From contig NZ_CANMMT010000002.1 of the NCBI RefSeq assembly GCF_947499065.1, positions 371,313 to 435,312 of the forward strand: a stretch of 64,000 nucleotides of DNA, read 5' to 3'. Below the pieces are notes generated by a model, which saw nothing but the letters and a program-made list of their open reading frames with translations, did not search any database and had not been told where the DNA came from. The DNA comes from an uncultured Tenacibaculum sp. (GTDB lineage: Bacteria > Bacteroidota > Bacteroidia > Flavobacteriales > Flavobacteriaceae). The position numbers were made by a program, and so were the translations under genes. Below, piece after piece: positions 53,757-63,176 of the stretch. Positions within the stretch are counted from its first letter, which is position 1. Every line of letters begins with the position of its first letter.

Positions 53757-55250
53757 ATGAAAAACAAATTATTATTCTTAGTAACTGTAGTAGTCGTTTT
53801 TCTACTAGGGCTACTAGCTTCAAGCATTGTAAATAGAAAAAATGAAGCAAAGTATAAATACGTACCTCAGGTAGAAATTAGCGAAAATGAGCCTAGAAAT
53901 GAAGAATGGGGTAAAAATTTTCCGGCAGAGTATCAATCTTTCTTACAAACTGAAAAAAGTGATTTTGAATCTTTTCAAGGAGGTTCAAAAATGAGAGATA
54001 TGTTAGAAGAAGACACTCGTTTAGTAGTACTTTGGGCTGGTTATGGTTTTTCAAAAGATTATAGTCAAGGTCGTGGTCACCAAAATGCAGTGGTCGATTT
54101 ACAAAACAGTTTAAGAACTGGGGGGCCTAAAGGAAAAGGAGATGGACCAATGCCAGCTACTTGTTGGACATGTAAAAGTCCTGATGTACCTAGGTTGATG
54201 AATGAAGTTGGAATTACAGAGTTTTATAAAGGAAAATGGGCCGATAAAGGACATGAAGTAATAAATCCAATAGGTTGTGCAGATTGTCACGATTCAAAAA
54301 CAATGAAACTTACAATTACCAGACCAGCATTGGTAGAAGCTTTTGAAGCAATGGGTAAAGACATTAACAAAGCAACTCACCAAGAAATGCGTTCGTTAGT
54401 ATGTGCACAGTGCCATGTTGAGTATTATTTTGATAAGAAAAAACCAGGTAAAGAAGGAGTTCCATATTTAACATTTCCATGGAAAAACGGAATGTCTGTT
54501 GAGGCAATGGAAAAGTATTATGATGATATGAATTTTAAAGATTGGACGCACAAATTAAGTAAAGCTCCAATGTTAAAAGCACAACATCCAGGGTATGAAA
54601 CTTATTTAACAGGAGTACACGCAGATAGAGGGGTTTCTTGTGCCGATTGCCATATGCCTTATAAGAGTGAAGGTGGGCAGAAGTTTACCGATCATCATAT
54701 ACAATCTCCAATGAATAATGTAGCAAATTCATGTCAAGTTTGCCATAGAGAAGAAGCAGATAAATTAAAAGCAAATGTATATGAGCGTCAACAAAAATCT
54801 ACAGAAGCAAGGTTAAAATTAGAAGATGCTTTAGTAAGAATGCATGTAGAAGCAAAAAAATGTTGGGATTTAGGAGCTACAGAAGAACAAATGAAAGATA
54901 TTTTGATGGATATCCGTCATGCTCAATGGCGTTGGGATTATGCAGCAGCTTCACACGGGGCTTCTTTTCACTCGCCAGTAGAAACGGGTAGAGTTATAGC
55001 AAGTGGTTTGGACAAAGCTACAGAAGGACGTGTAAAATTAGCTCGTTTGTTAGCTGAATTAGGATACAATAAGCCTGTAGAAATGCCAGATATTTCTACT
55101 AAAGAAAAAGCACAAGCATATATAGGCTTAGACATGGAAAAACTTCATAAAGAAAAGGAAGAGTTTAAACAAAACTTACTTCCAAAATGGTTAGAAGAAG
55201 CAAAAGAAAGAGAAAAGACTTACGGAAGTAAAAAAGTTTCTTTGAATTAA
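53757..55250 (+). CDS. nrfA: Ammonia-forming cytochrome c nitrite reductase NrfA
   Basis: A 497-residue NrfA, which reduces nitrite to ammonia with six electrons in the periplasm. A signal/anchor (about 4-22) precedes five heme motifs: the catalytic heme has the Lys-coordinated form C136-W-T-C139-K140, and the others are CADCH (x2), CAQCH and CQVCH. The catalytic Arg, Tyr and His region is in HQEMRSLVCAQCHVEYYF. It also has the calcium-binding and C-terminal helix elements. Full length. It requires the Ccs system encoded next, though a hairpin lies between them. Confidence 0.97.
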   Translation: MKNKLLFLVTVVVVFLLGLLASSIVNRKNEAKYKYVPQVEISENEPRNEEWGKNFPAEYQSFLQTEKSDFESFQGGSKMRDMLEEDTRLVVLWAGYGFSKDYSQGRGHQNAVVDLQNSLRTGGPKGKGDGPMPATCWTCKSPDVPRLMNEVGITEFYKGKWADKGHEVINPIGCADCHDSKTMKLTITRPALVEAFEAMGKDINKATHQEMRSLVCAQCHVEYYFDKKKPGKEGVPYLTFPWKNGMSVEAMEKYYDDMNFKDWTHKLSKAPMLKAQHPGYETYLTGVHADRGVSCADCHMPYKSEGGQKFTDHHIQSPMNNVANSCQVCHREEADKLKANVYERQQKSTEARLKLEDALVRMHVEAKKCWDLGATEEQMKDILMDIRHAQWRWDYAAASHGASFHSPVETGRVIASGLDKATEGRVKLARLLAELGYNKPVEMPDISTKEKAQAYIGLDMEKLHKEKEEFKQNLLPKWLEEAKEREKTYGSKKVSLN

Positions 55251-55274
55251 TTAAAACTTCAGTGTTTAGATGTT

Positions 55275-55318
55275 AAAAGATAATTTTTAGAGGTTAAACT
55301 TTAAAAATTATCTTTTTT
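55275..55318 (+). terminator. Hairpin between nrfA and ccsBA
   Basis: AAAAGATAATTTTT and AAAAATTATCTTTT form a stem with a loop of 14 bases and a T6 end. As it stands inside an operon-like run, it may lower expression of ccsBA relative to nrfHA. Confidence 0.65.
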
Positions 55319-55331
55319 AAATAAGTAAGAT

Positions 55332-58300
55332 ATGCAAAAACTATATAAAATTTTATCATCATCTTCATTAGCATTACTATTATTGCTAGTATTTGCAATT
55401 GCTATGGGAGTAGCTACCTTTGTTGAAAACGATTACGGAACAGCTGTTGCTTGGGCTAGTATTTATGATGCTTGGTGGTTTGAAATAGTAATGTTAGGAC
55501 TAGCAATTAGTTTCTTTTTGCATATTTTTAAATACAATTTGTTAAGTAAGCGTAAGTGGGCTATTTTTCTTTTTCATCTTGCCTTTGTTATTGTTTTATT
55601 AGGAGCTGGAATAACACGCTACACTTCTTATAGCGGTATTATGCGTATTAGAGAAGGAGCAACTTCAAATGTAATTATTTCAGATACCAAACTATTATCA
55701 GCTACATTTATAAAGGACAATCAACGTAAAATGATTCAAGAAAAATTACAGTTTTCTCCTTTAAGAGATAATAGTTTTCATTTTCAAGAAAGTATAAAGA
55801 ATACACCTATTTCAATTTCATTTAAAGAGTATGTAGCAGATGCATCTCCTGAAGTAATTACAGATAGCATTACAGGAGTTCCTTTACTTAAAATGGTTAC
55901 AACGACAGGTAATGGAAGGAATACAATTTATTTGCAAAAAGGAGAAATAGAAAAGATAGGGAAACATCAGCATGAAGTTGGATTTGAAGCTAATAAAGAA
56001 GGAATTATTAATATTATAGAGGAAGATGGTAAGTTTAAAATGATTACTCCACATCCAATAGATTTCTTTATAATGTCAAATCAACAAGCTGGTAGAATTA
56101 AACATGATAGCTTACAAGAAATTAATTTAAGAACTTTATTTAGATCGGGCGATTTTTCATTTGTACCTACTTCATACCATCCAAAAGGGAAGTTTAAACT
56201 AATAAGTTCAGCAAAAAGCAAAACAGATAACGATGTTTCTTTAGACGATGCTCTTATTGTAAATCTAACTGTAGGAAAAGAAACACAAGAAGTAAACTTA
56301 TTATACAGAGAAGGTTTTTTACCAATAAAACATCAAGTAGATTTTAAAGATGGAACGCAAGTTATTTTGTCTTACGGAGCTGGAGCAATTCAGACACCAT
56401 TTTCTATAAAGTTAAATGATTTTCAACTAGAAAGATATCCAGGATCGTCTAGTCCATCAGCTTATGCAAGTGAAGTAACCGTAATAGATCAAAAAGAAAA
56501 CTTTGATTATCGTATTTTTATGAATAACGTTTTAGATTATAAAGGATTTCGTTTTTTTCAAGCAAGTTATGATACAGACGAAAAAGGAACGGTACTTTCT
56601 GTTAATCACGATTTTTTAGGCACTTGGGTAACTTATTTGGGCTATTTATTAATGGGAATAGGGATGTTTTTTACTTTTTTTGGAAAGGCTTCACGTTTTC
56701 AATTTATAAATAAAAAATTAAAGAAATTGAAAACTAAAGCTACTATTATAGCGCTTCTTTTAATTACATTTAGTTCAACATTTGCTATAACTAAACAAGA
56801 TTCTATTCCTAAAGAAATAACTATTGAAAGATTAGTTTCTTCCTTAGAAATAGATAAACAACAGTCAGAAATATTTGGACGTTTGTTAGTTCAAGATTTA
56901 GATGGTCGTATTAAACCTATTAATACATTGGCATCTGAATGTATTCGAAAAATTTCTCGAAAATCAAATTTTAAATACCCAATTGCTACTGGAACAACAA
57001 AATTGGATGTAAATCAAGTTTTTTTAGGAATGCACATGGTGCCACAATTATGGCAAAGAATTCCAATTATTAAAGCAGATGTTGATAAAACAGGAGATTT
57101 ATTAAAAGATGTAATTCAAGGTAAGAATGGTTTATACTCATTTATTAGTTTTTTAGATAAAGAAGGAAATTACTTATTGTCAAATAAAGTAGAAGAAGCC
57201 AATAAAAAGAAACCAGCCGAACGTAATGAGTTTGATAAAGAGGTTTTAAAGATTGATGAGCGTTTTAATATTTTGTATAACTTATTTACAGGAAACTATT
57301 TAAAAATATTTCCTAAAAAAGGAGATGAGAATAATACATGGTATAGTTATAATCATCATTTTAATGATTTTACTGAAGAAGATGCACGTTTTACTAAAAC
57401 AATTTTACCAAGCTATTTTAAAGATTTAGAGCAAGGAAAATATAAAGAAGCTTATCAAAAAATGCTTTATATTAAAAAGTATCAGGAAGTGTTAAGTGCT
57501 GATATTATTCCAACAGAAGAAAGAGTAGAAGCAGAGCTATGGTATAACAAAGCGAATATAAATTTTTGGTTGTTCCAAGTATTTTTCACTGTAGGACTTT
57601 TACTTCTAACCTTAGCCGTAGTAAAGATGTTTACTGAAAAGAGATGGATTAATTTTTTATGGAATGGATTAATTTTAATCACATTAGTATCTTTCTTATT
57701 CTTTACATTTAATATCATTTTAAGATGGTATATAGCTCAACACGCACCATGGAGTAATGGATATGAAATGCTCATTTTTGTAGCTTGGTGCTTACTTTTA
57801 AGTGGTTTGATAACTTTTAGAAAGTCAGATTTTTCATTGCCATTAGCTACTTTGTTTACTGGAGCTTTATTATTTGTAAGTTATTTGGATTGGTTAAATC
57901 CAGAGATAACTAACTTAATGCCTGTATTAAAATCGTATTGGTTAAAAATACACGTAGCTACAATTGTAAGTAGTTACGCACCATTAGCTTTATCGGCAGT
58001 TTTAGGAATCATGGCGTTGTTTTTAATGTTATTTAAAACAAAAAAGAACAAAACTATTATAGAGTTAAAAATTAAAGAACTTAGCTATATAAATGAACTT
58101 TCTATGACTATAGGATTGTTTACTTTATCTATAGGAACGTTTTTAGGAGGAGTATGGGCAAATGAAAGTTGGGGACGCTATTGGGCATGGGATCCAAAAG
58201 AAACCTGGGCATTAATTAGTATAATAGTTTATGCAATTGTTTTACACTTACGTTTTGTACCAAAGTTGAATAATTTCTTTGTTATCAATACAGCAAGTAT

Positions 58301-58478
58301 GTTTGCTTTTTGGTCAATTATTATGACTTCTTTTGGTGTAAATTATTATTTATCAGGTTTACACAGTTATGCTTCAGGAGATCCTGTACCAATACCAAGT
58401 TTTGTGTATGTAATTCTATTTAGTATGATTTTATTAACTATTTTAGTAGTATACAAACGAAAACAATCGATAAAATAA
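55332..58478 (+). CDS. ccsBA: Fused cytochrome c biogenesis protein CcsBA
   Basis: A 1048-residue fusion of ResB/CcsB (N-terminal) and CcsA/ResC (C-terminal), the system II heme-handling synthetase that attaches heme to apocytochromes c on the outer face of the inner membrane. N-terminal membrane helices (about 10-110) are followed by a large periplasmic part (about 110-430) and more helices; the second half carries the WWD heme-binding motif WANESWGRYWAWDPKETW (about 940-957). The length exceeds common CcsBA by an extra periplasmic insertion (about 480-730). It serves NrfH and NrfA, which together need nine hemes. Confidence 0.93.
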   Translation: MQKLYKILSSSSLALLLLLVFAIAMGVATFVENDYGTAVAWASIYDAWWFEIVMLGLAISFFLHIFKYNLLSKRKWAIFLFHLAFVIVLLGAGITRYTSYSGIMRIREGATSNVIISDTKLLSATFIKDNQRKMIQEKLQFSPLRDNSFHFQESIKNTPISISFKEYVADASPEVITDSITGVPLLKMVTTTGNGRNTIYLQKGEIEKIGKHQHEVGFEANKEGIINIIEEDGKFKMITPHPIDFFIMSNQQAGRIKHDSLQEINLRTLFRSGDFSFVPTSYHPKGKFKLISSAKSKTDNDVSLDDALIVNLTVGKETQEVNLLYREGFLPIKHQVDFKDGTQVILSYGAGAIQTPFSIKLNDFQLERYPGSSSPSAYASEVTVIDQKENFDYRIFMNNVLDYKGFRFFQASYDTDEKGTVLSVNHDFLGTWVTYLGYLLMGIGMFFTFFGKASRFQFINKKLKKLKTKATIIALLLITFSSTFAITKQDSIPKEITIERLVSSLEIDKQQSEIFGRLLVQDLDGRIKPINTLASECIRKISRKSNFKYPIATGTTKLDVNQVFLGMHMVPQLWQRIPIIKADVDKTGDLLKDVIQGKNGLYSFISFLDKEGNYLLSNKVEEANKKKPAERNEFDKEVLKIDERFNILYNLFTGNYLKIFPKKGDENNTWYSYNHHFNDFTEEDARFTKTILPSYFKDLEQGKYKEAYQKMLYIKKYQEVLSADIIPTEERVEAELWYNKANINFWLFQVFFTVGLLLLTLAVVKMFTEKRWINFLWNGLILITLVSFLFFTFNIILRWYIAQHAPWSNGYEMLIFVAWCLLLSGLITFRKSDFSLPLATLFTGALLFVSYLDWLNPEITNLMPVLKSYWLKIHVATIVSSYAPLALSAVLGIMALFLMLFKTKKNKTIIELKIKELSYINELSMTIGLFTLSIGTFLGGVWANESWGRYWAWDPKETWALISIIVYAIVLHLRFVPKLNNFFVINTASMFAFWSIIMTSFGVNYYLSGLHSYASGDPVPIPSFVYVILFSMILLTILVVYKRKQSIK

Positions 58479-58516
58479 CATTATGAATTTCGAATTTTGT
58501 TAGAAAAATATAATAG

Positions 58517-58550
58517 AAAACTCCATAGTCAATAAAGATTATGGAGTTTT
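58517..58550. terminator. Bidirectional terminator between ccsBA and the CoA-transferase gene
   Basis: AAAACTCCATA and TATGGAGTTTT form an 11-bp stem around a loop of about 12 bases, with T-rich ends on both strands; the flanking genes converge. Confidence 0.8.
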
Positions 58551-58582
58551 TAATTATAAGGGGAGGGGAAAAATGAAAAGTT

Positions 58583-59869
58583 TTATAACGAAAATCTTTT
58601 GGCAGCTTCTCGTTCTAATTCTTCTCTAAAATTTGGATGAGCAATAGAAATTAAAGCTTTTGCTCGTTGCTTTAAACTTTTACCAAATAAGTTAACTACT
58701 CCATATTCTGTTGCTACATAATGAACATGGGCTCTTGTTGTAGTAACACCAGCTCCTTCTTTTAAGAAAGGTGTAATTTTTGAAATTCCTTTAGGTGTCA
58801 TTGATGGCATAGCAATAATAGCTTTTCCTTCTTTAGATAAAGATGCTCCACGGATAAAATCCATTTGACCACCTACACCAGAATACTGGTATTTACCAAT
58901 AGTATCGGCACAAACTTGCCCAGTTAAATCAATTTCAATAGCACTATTAATAGCAGTTACTTTTGGATTTAATTTAATAAGTGAGGTATCGTTTGTATAA
59001 CCAGCTTCTTTAAAGTGTACTAAAGGATTATCGTCAATAAAATCATATAGTTTTTGAGAACCTACAGCAAAACAAGTAACAATTTTACCAGTTTTAATTT
59101 CTTTCTCTTCACCTGTAATAATCCCTTTTTCTACTAAAGGAAGAATACCATCAGAAAACATTTCGGTATGAATTCCTAATCGTTTATGATTGGTTAGGTT
59201 ATGAAGCACAGCATTTGGAATATTTCCAATCCCCATCTGTAAAGTAGCACCATCATCAATTAATCCAGCAACGTGTTTTCCTATTTGAGATTCAATTTCT
59301 GAAGGACTTCCAGTAATAGATTCATGTATTGGTGAATTTACTTCAACAGCATAATCAATGTTTTTAATATGGATTATTCCATCACCATGTGTTCTAGGTA
59401 CATTTGGATTTATTTGAGCAATAACTACTTTGGCCGTTTGAATAGCTGGTAAAGTAATATCTACAGATACCCCTAAAGAACAGTATCCATGCTTATCTGG
59501 AGGAGAAACTTGAATAAAAGCTACATCTAAAGGATAAATTCCTCTTCTAAATAACCAGTGAATTTCACTCAAGAAAATAGGCACATAATCACCATTATTT
59601 GTGTTAACTCCTTTTCTAACATTGTTTCCTACAAAACAACTAATCAACTTAAAAGAATTAGAATAAGGTTCTTCTAAATATTTGGCTTGCCCATGTGTAT
59701 GAATTTGAATAATTTCTACATTAGATAGCTCTTTATAACGCTCACATAAATTATCTATTAATACATTAGGAGTCATTGCTGCTCCTTGAAAAAATATTTT
59801 ATCGTTAGATTTTACAATTGAAACTGCTTCTTCAGCGGTTACAATTTTCATCATATCTCTACTCATCAT
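58583..59869 (-). CDS. Acetyl-CoA hydrolase/transferase-family protein
   Basis: A 428-residue member of the acetyl-CoA hydrolase/4-hydroxybutyrate CoA-transferase family, which moves CoA between acyl groups. Evidence: KIFFQGAAMTPNVLIDNLCERY, FIQVSPPDKHGYCSLGVSVD, the catalytic Glu in INSAIEIDLTGQVCAD, GGQMDFIRGASLSKEGKAI, and ATEYGVVNLFGKSLKQRAKALI. Acetate or 4-hydroxybutyrate/butyrate are possible partners, as in fermentative metabolism. A second ATG (MKIVTAEEA) six codons in is an alternative start. The promoter has the same palindrome and spacing as the nrf operon, suggesting induction under low oxygen. Confidence 0.88.
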   Translation of the reverse strand: MMSRDMMKIVTAEEAVSIVKSNDKIFFQGAAMTPNVLIDNLCERYKELSNVEIIQIHTHGQAKYLEEPYSNSFKLISCFVGNNVRKGVNTNNGDYVPIFLSEIHWLFRRGIYPLDVAFIQVSPPDKHGYCSLGVSVDITLPAIQTAKVVIAQINPNVPRTHGDGIIHIKNIDYAVEVNSPIHESITGSPSEIESQIGKHVAGLIDDGATLQMGIGNIPNAVLHNLTNHKRLGIHTEMFSDGILPLVEKGIITGEEKEIKTGKIVTCFAVGSQKLYDFIDDNPLVHFKEAGYTNDTSLIKLNPKVTAINSAIEIDLTGQVCADTIGKYQYSGVGGQMDFIRGASLSKEGKAIIAMPSMTPKGISKITPFLKEGAGVTTTRAHVHYVATEYGVVNLFGKSLKQRAKALISIAHPNFREELEREAAKRFSL

Positions 59870-59885
59870 TTTGTTTTATTTATTG

Positions 59886-59893
59886 CAAAGTTC
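59886..59893 (-). promoter_or_regulatory. -7 box of the CoA-transferase gene
   Basis: On the minus strand GAACTTTG, one base from TAnnTTTG and of the same GAnnTTTG form as the nrf -7 box. The centre of the palindrome at 59916-59929 is 36.5 bp from the last G, exactly as at nrf. The leader would be about 12 nt. Confidence 0.5.
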
Positions 59894-59915
59894 CGCCGAA
59901 AGCTGATGGTATAAA

Positions 59916-59929
59916 ATGATAAAAATCAT
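59916..59929 (-). promoter_or_regulatory. Second CRP/FNR-type binding site
   Basis: ATGATAAAAATCAT, palindromic, with core TGA-N6-TCA, and the exact complement of the nrf site core. It lies in the divergent gap between the CoA-transferase gene and the heme-copper-like membrane protein gene, and could serve both, but the spacing fits the minus-strand promoter. Confidence 0.65.
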
Positions 59930-59976
59930 ATTAGTTTTAAGATTATTTTTATCTCATATTCCGTATTTTTACAAGT

Positions 59977-61191
59977 ATGCTATCATCAAATAATTTCTTG
60001 CAAAAACATAGTAAAATAGCTTTAGGTTATTTTTTTATCATAGCTTTTTTAGGCGTTTTATTGCGTTTTTTTTCTGTTTATGATTTATCGTTTACTTATC
60101 GGTTTGTAGTGCATACACACTCACATATTGCCTTATTAGGTTGGGTATATACAGCTATAACAACACTCATTTTTAAGATGTATTTGAGTGAATTAAATAT
60201 AAAAAGTAAATATCAGAAAATATTTTGGGCAACTCAAGTAACCATCATAGGAATGTTAGTTACATTTCCATTTACCGGATATGCTTTATTTTCTATTATT
60301 TTTTCTACATTATTCTTAATTATTTCCTATGTTTATGCATATCTGATAATAAAAAACACATCTAAAGAGCAAAAAAGAACACAATCGTATAAATGTATTC
60401 GAATTGCTTTATGGTATATGATTATTTCTAGTATAGGTCCATGGGCTTTGGGAGTAATTATGAAAACAGCGGGAAGTGGTTCCGATTTATATAAGAACGC
60501 AATTTATTTTTACCTTCATTTTCAATACAATGGATGGTTTATTTTAGCATTGTTTGGTATTGGATTCTATATTTTAGAAAAACAAAATATTCGAATTTCT
60601 AAGAGCGTTTTTAATATATTCTTTTGGTTAATGAATCTAGGAGTTATTTTAACTTTTGGTATTTCATTATTATGGATGAAACCTCATCTTGGAGTTTATT
60701 TAGTTTCAGGATTAGGTGCTGTATTTCAATTAATATCATTTGTTTATTTAATATATAAACTAAGAGATTTTAAAGAAAAAATTAAAAAGTCATATTCAAG
60801 TTTTTTCCTTAAAACATTAAAAGTAGTAGTTCTTTTATTTTTCTTAAAACTAGTGTTTCAATTATTAGGAACAATTCCAGAAATAGCAAATAGAACTGCT
60901 TCGAACATAGATTTAGTTATAGGCTATTTACATTGGATTTTTTTAGGAGTAGTTAGTATTTGTTTACTACTGTTTTTGTATAGTTTTAAGCTTATAACAT
61001 TGTCAAAAAGGAGTATTGTTTTTTATGTAGTTGGATTTCTTTTAACCGAAGTGCTAATTTTTTATAAAGAGCTAATTTCTTGGTTTAATCTATTACTAAT
61101 TGATTTTTATTTCGAAGCTTTAGTTATTGTTAGTTTTATATTTTTTATAGCGATAACTTACATTTTTATGAGTCAGTTTAAACGAAAATAA
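59977..61191 (+). CDS. Polytopic membrane protein resembling heme-copper oxidase/NO reductase subunit I
   Basis: A 404-residue inner-membrane protein with about twelve hydrophobic segments. FVVHTHSHIALLGWVYTAITTLIF and later FYLHFQYNGWFILALFG resemble His-containing helices of the heme-copper oxidase/NorB superfamily (two heme-ligand His regions), but the complete set of copper/iron ligands is not visible, so it may be a reduced or non-catalytic relative. It lies between a CRP/FNR-type site and an Rrf2 regulator gene and near nos genes, which suggests a link with nitrogen oxides. No exact name can be given. Confidence 0.6.
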   Translation: MLSSNNFLQKHSKIALGYFFIIAFLGVLLRFFSVYDLSFTYRFVVHTHSHIALLGWVYTAITTLIFKMYLSELNIKSKYQKIFWATQVTIIGMLVTFPFTGYALFSIIFSTLFLIISYVYAYLIIKNTSKEQKRTQSYKCIRIALWYMIISSIGPWALGVIMKTAGSGSDLYKNAIYFYLHFQYNGWFILALFGIGFYILEKQNIRISKSVFNIFFWLMNLGVILTFGISLLWMKPHLGVYLVSGLGAVFQLISFVYLIYKLRDFKEKIKKSYSSFFLKTLKVVVLLFFLKLVFQLLGTIPEIANRTASNIDLVIGYLHWIFLGVVSICLLLFLYSFKLITLSKRSIVFYVVGFLLTEVLIFYKELISWFNLLLIDFYFEALVIVSFIFFIAITYIFMSQFKRK

Positions 61192-61237
61192 TAAAGACTA
61201 AAACATCTTTTTTATTACTTTTATATAAAAAAAGTGA

Positions 61238-61687
61238 ATGTTATCAAATGCTTGTAAATACGCTATTCGATCAGTACTTTATTTAGCTATTCATAATGAA
61301 GAAAATAGTAGAGTAGGAGTTAAAAAAATTGCTGAAGAGTTAAGTGTACCTCAACCTTTCTTAGCAAAATTATTACAACAGCTTACAAAAAGTAAATTAG
61401 TTTCTTCTTCAAAAGGTCCAACAGGAGGTTTTTATTTGAATGAACTCAACTTTAAAAATACTGTTTGGGATATTATAAAAAGTATAGACGGAACCGATAA
61501 GTTTGATCAATGCTTTATGGGATTGTCTTCTTGTGACGATAAAAATCCTTGCCCCGTTCATTTTACAGTTGCTCCATTTAAAAAGAAATTAATGGACGAT
61601 TTTAAAGACAAAACCATTAGAGAGTTTACAAAAGAGATAAAAATTAAAGGAAGACATATTTCTTTAAAACAATTAGATGTAAACTAA
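61238..61687 (+). CDS. Rrf2-family Fe-S transcription regulator
   Basis: A 149-residue Rrf2 regulator (IscR/NsrR type). The winged helix is at the N terminus (KYAIRSVLYLAIHNEEN..., SVPQPFLAKLLQQLTKSKLVSSSKGPTGGFYL). Three Cys at C92, C99 and C105 (QCFMGLSSCDDKNPCPV) sit where IscR and NsrR bind a [2Fe-2S] or [4Fe-4S] cluster. Between nrf and nos genes, a nitric-oxide or iron-sulfur sensing role is likely. It stands 46 bp after the 404-residue membrane protein gene, probably in one unit, and converges with nosY. Confidence 0.92.
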   Translation: MLSNACKYAIRSVLYLAIHNEENSRVGVKKIAEELSVPQPFLAKLLQQLTKSKLVSSSKGPTGGFYLNELNFKNTVWDIIKSIDGTDKFDQCFMGLSSCDDKNPCPVHFTVAPFKKKLMDDFKDKTIREFTKEIKIKGRHISLKQLDVN

Positions 61688-61693
61688 TTCAAG

Positions 61694-62476
61694 TTAAAAG
61701 TCTTTCTTTTTTGATTTTAAAACAATTTTCCAAGTAGGTAAAACTACCCATAATATTAAAACAATACTTGAGAGTAACATTCCAAAGTTAGTTCCAAAGA
61801 ACTTTTGAAACACAGCTCCTGTATAGCCTAATAAGGCTGAAATATCTAGTTTTAATAGAATTAATATTCTCGATAGGTCTACAGGATTAAAAAGTGTAGA
61901 GAATAGAGAAAATTGATCTAAAGGATACTCTTGAAAAACAATTAAAGAAATTAGAAATAAGCCGTCATAAATAACAGCTAAAAACAACCATAATAAAATA
62001 GCATAACCAAATCCTTTTATTTTGTTTTCATTAGCTAAACCAATATTAAATGCTAAAGCCACGAAAATAAAGGTTAAAAAAGCACCAATAGCTAATAAAG
62101 AAATAAAGTTAAAAATAGCAGAAGATTGTATTACTCCATAGGCTAAAAAAGGTATGCCTAAACCTAATACTAAACTTAGAGAAAGAGATAGAGAGACTCC
62201 AATATATTGTCCTAAAAATATGGTACTTCTTTTTAAAGGTTGTGCTAATAAAAGTTCTGTAAATTCCCTTGAATTATAATAGTACATAATTCCGAAAATG
62301 GTTCCTATTAAAGGAGTTAGTACAACTATAATATTCATTAAGGTAATCACAGCTTTAGAGGTGTCATTATTTAGAAATAATAAAACAAAACCAATAACTA
62401 GATAAAAGAAGAAATATACATAACTCCATCTACTTCGTAGTAAATCCGAAAAACTATATTTTAATATTTTAAGCAT
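61694..62476 (-). CDS. nosY: Nos ABC transporter permease NosY
   Basis: A 260-residue permease of the NosY type with six hydrophobic segments. MLKILKYSFSDLLRSRWSYVYFFFYLVIGF at the start and YYNSREFTELLLAQPLKRSTIFLGQYIGVSLSLSLSLVLGLG are typical. With NosF and NosD it is thought to support copper-site assembly of nitrous oxide reductase in the periplasm. It overlaps nosF by 8 bp, last in the visible minus-strand nos run. Confidence 0.92.
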   Translation of the reverse strand: MLKILKYSFSDLLRSRWSYVYFFFYLVIGFVLLFLNNDTSKAVITLMNIIVVLTPLIGTIFGIMYYYNSREFTELLLAQPLKRSTIFLGQYIGVSLSLSLSLVLGLGIPFLAYGVIQSSAIFNFISLLAIGAFLTFIFVALAFNIGLANENKIKGFGYAILLWLFLAVIYDGLFLISLIVFQEYPLDQFSLFSTLFNPVDLSRILILLKLDISALLGYTGAVFQKFFGTNFGMLLSSIVLILWVVLPTWKIVLKSKKKDF

Positions 62477-63176
62477 GTTCCTTAGTTAAAATGTTAGCAA
62501 TTGCATGTTCTAAATCAGTTTGATTGGTTTGCTCTTTTAGTTGCTCAATTTTTCCTTTAAAGTGAATTTTTCCATCTAAAAGAAACACAATTTCATCAGA
62601 CATTTCTTCAACAAAACTCATGATATGAGAAGTAATTAAAATGGTTTTTCCTTTTTTCTTTTCCCATTTAATCAATTCTTTTAAATGCAGTAATGAAATA
62701 GGGTCTAAACCAGTTGTAGGTTCATCTAATATTATTAAATCACTATTAAACATAAAGGTTAACACCAAGTTGACTTTTTGTTTGGTACCTCCAGATAAAT
62801 TCCCAAGTTTTTGTTTTAAAAAAGGTTGCAACCCAAAGAGTTCTATTAAGCCAGAATCTAAAGCTTCTTTTGTACGAACATCTTTAATCATTTGAATTAA
62901 CTCTGATACAGTAAGGTTCTCAGGGAAATTAGCAATTTGCGGTAGGTAATTTATGTTATTACGATAGGTGTGCTTTTTTAAAATATCCTTGTCGTTTATT
63001 TTAATAGTTCCCTTATCAGGAATTACCATTCCTAAGATACTTTTTATAAGCGTAGTTTTTCCAGAACCATTTGGACCTAGTATTGCAAAAATTCCTTTAG
63101 ATTGAATATCTAAATCCAATTCTTTCAATACAGTAATTTTACCAAAAGTTTTATGTAAGTTTTTAATGTGTATCAT
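62469..63176 (-). CDS. nosF: Nos ABC transporter ATPase NosF
   Basis: A 235-residue ABC ATPase. Walker A GPNGSGKTT (34-42), Q-loop LPQIANFPENLT, signature LSGGTKQKV and Walker B LIILDEPTTGLDP with the following switch His (TSH) are all present. It powers the NosDFY complex linked to nitrous oxide reductase maturation. It overlaps nosY by 8 bp and nosD by 4 bp. Confidence 0.95.
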   Translation of the reverse strand: MIHIKNLHKTFGKITVLKELDLDIQSKGIFAILGPNGSGKTTLIKSILGMVIPDKGTIKINDKDILKKHTYRNNINYLPQIANFPENLTVSELIQMIKDVRTKEALDSGLIELFGLQPFLKQKLGNLSGGTKQKVNLVLTFMFNSDLIILDEPTTGLDPISLLHLKELIKWEKKKGKTILITSHIMSFVEEMSDEIVFLLDGKIHFKGKIEQLKEQTNQTDLEHAIANILTKEHA

